From Lepidonotus clava (taxonomy: Eukaryota > Annelida > Polychaeta > Phyllodocida > Polynoidae), in the NCBI GenBank assembly GCA_936440205.1, contig OW387146.1, forward strand, positions 24,180,458-24,244,457: a stretch of 64,000 nucleotides of DNA, read 5' to 3'. Under the pieces are notes generated by a model that saw only the letters and a list, made by a program, of their open reading frames with translations, was not told the DNA's origin and ran no database searches. Made by a program: the position numbers and the translations under genes. Of the stretch, positions 50,201-56,200 are shown in pieces; position 1 is the stretch's first letter; every line of letters begins with the position of its first letter.

Positions 50201-53200
50201 CATAATGATAATTTCTTTATTATCCATTTGTAAATCTGATATGGTGTTTTCCATTATGGTTATAAAATTATTGATGTCACCTTGGGGGGGTCGATAGATA
50301 TTTCCTATTATTAATTTCCTAGCGTTTTTAGTTGAAATAGTAAGCCAATGGCATTCTAAATCTTGCGTGCTCATCTTATATTGATCCATGTCTACTGTAG
50401 AGTAATTTAGTAATTTATTCACATACATTGCCACTCCACCGCCTTTTTTTATCAAATTAGATCCTTCCTCTATCCAATTTCGATCACATCTGATCAAGTC
50501 ATATTTGTTACTAACCTCAAGTATTGTCGAAGGTATTCTATCGCTTAACCAGGTTTCAGATAACCCTATGATATCTAATTCATCTGACATAAATTGTGCT
50601 TTAAATACTTCCCACTTATTCATCAGACTTCGTATATTTAAGTGACATATATGTATACCTCTACCATTCACCAAATTATTTAGATCAATCGTTGACAAAT
50701 TCTTTAAAATTATTATTCGATAGGATTGTATGAATCCAACTATGTTGACATGTTCCTATAACGCTATGTCCTGTCTGGAATCGGCTTACCTTGCCTCCAG
50801 CATTTGCCATAAGCTTACCACAATAGCAGTAGATTATAGGGAAAAGTTGTCCGACTCCTAGATTGGGTTAAAATAAATATTTAAAACATTTTAAAAACAT
50901 ACGAATCAATTTATCATAAAATTATTATAACTACAAGTAAGTAGACAGTAAAAGCTAATCTTATACTTATATTGTATAGAAACATATAAATCACAGATAG
51001 GGTTCATAATCTATAAACGTCATATCGTACAAAATAACAACAAAGGCATAACTCATCGTTCTGTTTTGTATATTCAGCAGTTATAATACAGTAACTACGT
51101 AAATCATCTCAATACAGCATGTTCCTAGCTCTCAGTGTATATTCTATTCTATTTCATTCAATTACATAACCACTTTAACCTGTTGACCTAGTGGCCTCAA
51201 CACAGTACTCGATAGGCAGTTACCATGGAGAATGGCCTATTACATCACCGCGAGTGTCCATATATAACTGTCCGGGTCCTTTCTAACAGGTTGTTTTAAG
51301 CCTATTTGGCTATGATAGCGTCTCTGTACTCACACAATTGATCGCCTAGTATGTTTTTCCCGGGGATGTTATCATGTTTAATGTACTTGGCTTGAGCTAA
51401 TGTCATCCCGCATGCGAAGTCCTTGTCTCTGGTAGCTTCATATAAGTAGCCTGTGGTTTGTCGCGCAGATTGTCATTCTGATCAAACTTTAACGTGATTA
51501 TTTTTTTCATGATTTTATATTTGATTTCGTGCCAACCCGGCTTGATCTTGATACCCTTCACAAGGCTTTTGGCTGCGTATCCATCCTCCGCATGAACAAT
51601 GTCCGGCAGTAGGTCTAACCTGTCATGATATTTAACAAACTCAGCACTATAAAAGTGTTCTGCAGACTTATATGTGGTACCTTCATCTTTAATAGGACAC
51701 AAGAACATGTTGCTTAAGAATGAATGACTGGATTGGAATGCAGTTCCATCCTCAACCTTAACGGTCTTAATATCTTCCATGGTTAAACCATGGGGTAGAT
51801 TTCCTATGTCCTGATGGGTGTATCTGACATCGTCAATTACAATCGGTTTGCCTCGTGTTTTAACATTCAAACCTTTGGCTTTGGCGTAGGCATAAATACT
51901 ACGCATGTCACCTTGTTGCCGCAGTTCGATAGGGGAGAGTGCATCTGAGATTCTCACCCCACGCCATGCCTCCTTCTTTCCCAATTTCTCAATGTTTTTG
52001 TAGATGTTACCTTTAATGTTACTGTTTGAGAACTTAACCTTTATTGCCCTTGGTCTTGCTATCCCTGCATTAAATGCACCAATACGGTAGGCTACAGTTA
52101 TATCACTTTCCTGGAAATCAATTTCGAGTTCTTTGAGAAGATTTTCAGCAACAAGTCGTGGTCGTTTAAAATCTCTCTCTCCTATCCCCTCTATGACAAT
52201 GGTACGACGTCCCTCTTCTGCCTCATCTCTTTCGTACTTGGTATCCAGTTTATTTATGGTTTTGTATTTTCCTCTTAATTCCTCCTTCAAATCATTTAGT
52301 GCCTGATTTAAGTCCTGAACTTGGGCATTGCTTGTTTCAAGATCCTTTGTCAGAGTATCCACACGTGATTTTAATGACGACAACTCGGAGGAATTGATTT
52401 TTAAATCGTCATTCACCTTTTCTAGGTTAGTTGCGTTATCGGCTATGTGCTTGTCTAACGGTGCTTGTGAACTCTTGATCGATTTCTCAATTTTCGTAAA
52501 CTTTTGATCTACCTTTTTCGCAGCAGCATCTTGATTATGTAGTATTTTCAGCAATAGTTCTCGGTCCGGTAATGCAGCAGGGTCCTCGTTTGGTTCATTA
52601 TCCAGCTGCTGTTCTTCGTCGGAGTCCGTGCCACGCTCTGGTTTAGTGTTGTTGTTTACATTTCCCTCCGACCTTGAACTTGACCGGTGCCCTTTGTTTC
52701 CTTTCGGCGGCATATTATCGTCCTATATAGCGTAAGCTCAACGTAAAACCACGCCAAATCCACGTAAATGGCGATAACTGTTAGTTAAATGTACGATAAA
52801 GGTAATCCCTGAGTCTTCAAAAAGCAAGCATTCAATTGGTTTGATCGTATTGCTCCTATAGACCCATGAAAACCACAATCGTTGGCGGACCGCTTCTCTC
52901 TGCGTCTACCTCGTTTCGCGCGCCATGTTCTTTTTCAAAAACTCTCATTTCAAAAAATATTCTTTATTTCCTAAAAAAAAAAAAAATATTATATCTCTCC
53001 AGCCGGTACACTGGAACGGATGGACGATTCTCCTGTGCAGTTCCACTAAAACTATCCAAAAAACATTCTTTATTTCCTAAAGAAATACAATTTCTCTGCA
53101 GATGGAACACTGCGCTGGGTGGATGGTTCTCCTGTGCAGTTCCAGCATTGGGCCGTGGGCAGTCCAGGTGACCAGTCCTGTGCAGTGATGAGTAAGGACC

Positions 53201-56200
53201 ACAAGTCTATGTGGGTGGACCAGGGATGTGAACTGACAAATGCTGGATACATCTGTAAAGTACCGAAAAGTAAGTTTATTAATATCAAAGGTTCTACTGA
53301 CAGATCAGCCCAAACTGTGAATACTCTCCTTCCCACACAAGAGACTGAAGCTGGGTTGGCTGAATTCCTGGTTTATTATTCGCAACCTGGAACCAAAGAC
53401 TGCCCCCTTACAGACTAAACACAGAAGATAAATAACAATATATGAAAAAAGGTAATGGTGAGTCCAATCTGTGTGGTGGCCAGCAATCACCTGACCACCT
53501 CCTTGTCAGCAGAGAGCATAGTCCTTTCGTTCCCTAGCAGGGAGCAGCACCCCAGCTACTATCATTGTCCTAGTGTTAAGTGCGTGCAGATTGTCTTTAT
53601 AACGAAATAACTGCTTGTCACTTATTGCACTCATAAATTCGATGCAGCCTTCCGAAGATGCTTCGAGCTATATTCCTCATGCTGATTTTGCTGCTGATTT
53701 TGAAAATCAGCAGTGGGAATGATGGTCAAATCTACATATGTTGTACATCAATAGAAAAAGCTTACAATTCTCTTTTGAATGGTATAATTATAAGATGTGG
53801 AATACATGCTTTATACTTTAAGTCCCAGCAAAGAATAATGCAGGAACACAAAAACAATATATACCACTACACTTGATATAAAGGTGACGTATACATGACA
53901 AAGTAAAAGCCCATAAGTATAAGAGTCTATGGGAACCTGAAAGTTTAAAGTTTTAATGGCTCCTAGAAGACCTAAAATTCATTATATGCCCACCATACCT
54001 CATAAGAATGTTCCTCAAAAGTTTATGAACATGGAATCAACATTTTGAAAATGGACATATATAGTACGCGAGGGTGATATTAACGCCCTTGTATGCCTTC
54101 TGTACAAAAAAAATACTGGAAGTTGTCTTAGATTGGCAAAACAACAGATATTCATTTTTATTCTTAAAACCTGAAATTCAGAAATAAAAGGTTTTACTAA
54201 TCAAAGATCAGTCGCAACTAAGTACAGAGAACATCAGTCGCAACTAAGTACAGAGAACATGCTTTGCTGTAGTTCTTAACTTGGAAAAGTGTTTGAACAT
54301 GTTACCCCAACATGTAAGACCAATGTTCATCCTTTTTGAGTTAATCATTAGACAGGCTATTTCCTTTCATATAGTCCCACTGCCAACCCGGCCGACCCCG
54401 GGACCTGGCAGCTGTCCCAATGATGACTGGGAGAGTTATGGAGACTCCTGTTTCCTGTACAGACCTGATGAGGCTAGGCGATGGTTTGAGGCACAGGTAG
54501 GTACATTAACTAGTATAAATGATAGGCACAGGTTAGTGCTTTATTAGGTGAATAGCTTTGATTGATATTTGCTACTGAATTCACTGGGCAAAAGAAATCT
54601 AGTAAATTATTAAATCTTTCACTGATATGGTACAGGGTTAGCTGAGTGTATGGTGAAAGTATTAGAGATCAATTGACTGCTGAAGGTAGATTCAGGCTCG
54701 CACATCCATTCAATAAAGATAAAACAACTAAACTACTTTATGTATAATAAGGAATTGTAATATGTAATTGCTTATATATAAAAGTTTTGATAATGTACAT
54801 CAATGTATCATACTATGGATATTTTTATTTTGTAACGCCTGGAAGAACAAATGTAATTATGAAGCTGACAAATGAAATATTATTAAAAAACATATAAACA
54901 AACTGTATGAATCATAGGCACAGGTAAGTAAATAACCTGTATAATAATAGGAAAAGGTAGGTAACGAACTGTTTAATGAGTTTTATAACATTCCCTTTGC
55001 CCTTATGACCTTCTGGCTTACCCATGCTACATAAAGGTGGTTCACTGGAATAAATCTGCAATCTTTGGATGTATAATAGTCATATTCCTAAATTGGTTAT
55101 GAGGGTCTGTTTTCTATGTGAATTCACGTAATTATTCAATATTCAATCATTTGTTTGTTTGTTTATAATTTTCAGGAACTGTGCCTCCAGGAGGGTGGGA
55201 GTCTGGCCTCAGTCCTGTCTGACGATGAGAACTATTTCATTTACAAGATGATGCTGAAGTATACCCACCTGCCTAAACACAGACCCTACTGGACTGGGGG
55301 AGTGAGACTCAACTCAAGTAAGTCATCTACTTATCAAAAACACATCCTTAACTCTTCCACTACCATATCATGTGCCATAATGCAATGTGTGATAATAGCT
55401 CAAATTCAAAAAGTATGATAAAGAGTTGACCGAAACTCTCCCTTGGATTCTTCACCTGGTCATTCAAATGACTGAAATTTTGAACAACCCATTTTATAAT
55501 GGCAAGATAAGAAATAAGTAATTACATGAAGGAGAGAAATTATCAGAATTCTATCAAGATTCTTTAATTAGAACTTGTCCTGCTGATTTTTATGCAAATG
55601 TGCCAAATGGTGGCAGTGGGCCATTAAATACAATTTGTTGCTGGGATTTATTCTTCTTTGTAGGTTTCCACAGTAACTAATAATTGATTAGATAACTATG
55701 CCACTCATCTTATAATTACGGATGAAACAAACATTAAAAAACGAAGCAACTATTTATATCAAATGTTAGGCAAAACAATGATCTATTATGACTCGCATCA
55801 ACTCGAACAAGATTCTTTGTTCATGAAACCCATTTCATTGTGCAACTATGTTGAGCATCATTATGATCTCCTTGAGAATCATACTTCGCTTAAGCCCATA
55901 TGCCAAAGACTGATTTTACTATTGATTTTTAAAATTGGCAGTGAAAATATATGTTAGATAAAGAAAACTTGTACGTAATTAGAAAGGTTTTATAACTGTC
56001 TTTCAAATTGTGTATAGGATGTATAGTTTCATGCCACGCTTTCATTAAATAAATCGAACAAATATGATATGGCCAGACTCAAAATAGACCTTTGGAATAT
56101 AAGATTTAGGATTCAGAAATTCCCGAAATAACATAACAAGACTAAATAGTAGCCTGACTTATCAATATATTTATTGCAAGCCTTGCTTTTGAATACAATA

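Larger units (their letters stand above)
47524..52942 (-). mobile_element. Nearly complete CR1/L2-like LINE, antisense in intron 14
   Basis: The minus-strand element of about 5.4 kb starts near 52,942 and ends at 47,524 in an A-tract (T-run on the + strand) preceded by AATAAA. It has a 230-bp 5' UTR, ORF1, a spacer of about 600 bp, ORF2 with APE endonuclease and reverse transcriptase, and a 295-bp 3' UTR. ORF2 type and two-ORF layout point to the CR1/L2/Jockey group. Visible lesions are one in-frame stop in ORF2 and one frameshift in ORF1. Flanking direct repeats are the diverged exon 15 copies and are probably older than the insertion. Confidence 0.9.
47421..53140 (+). repeat. Exon 15 acceptor side triplicated; LINE between copies 1 and 2
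   Basis: Copy 1 (47,421-47,523) and copy 2 (52,942-53,055) each contain TCATTT, ATTCTTTATTTCCTAAA, a CTCTGCAG or CTCTCCAG acceptor, GGTACATTGGTACGGATGGA or its variant, and CTGTGCAGTTCCACTAAAAC. Copy 3 (53,056 onward) is the working exon 15 start. Copies 1 and 2 read into TAA after VQFH. In the exon part they differ from each other at about 7 of 54 positions. Confidence 0.85.

Noticed and set aside
49599-50297. Plus-strand frames opposite LINE ORF2
   Set aside because: They are antisense shadows of the reverse transcriptase frame, rich in Leu/Phe/Ile.
47421-53055. Flanking repeats as a simple LINE target-site duplication
   Set aside because: They are long and more diverged than the near-intact LINE suggests, and a third copy follows; an older exon duplication fits better, though it is not proven.
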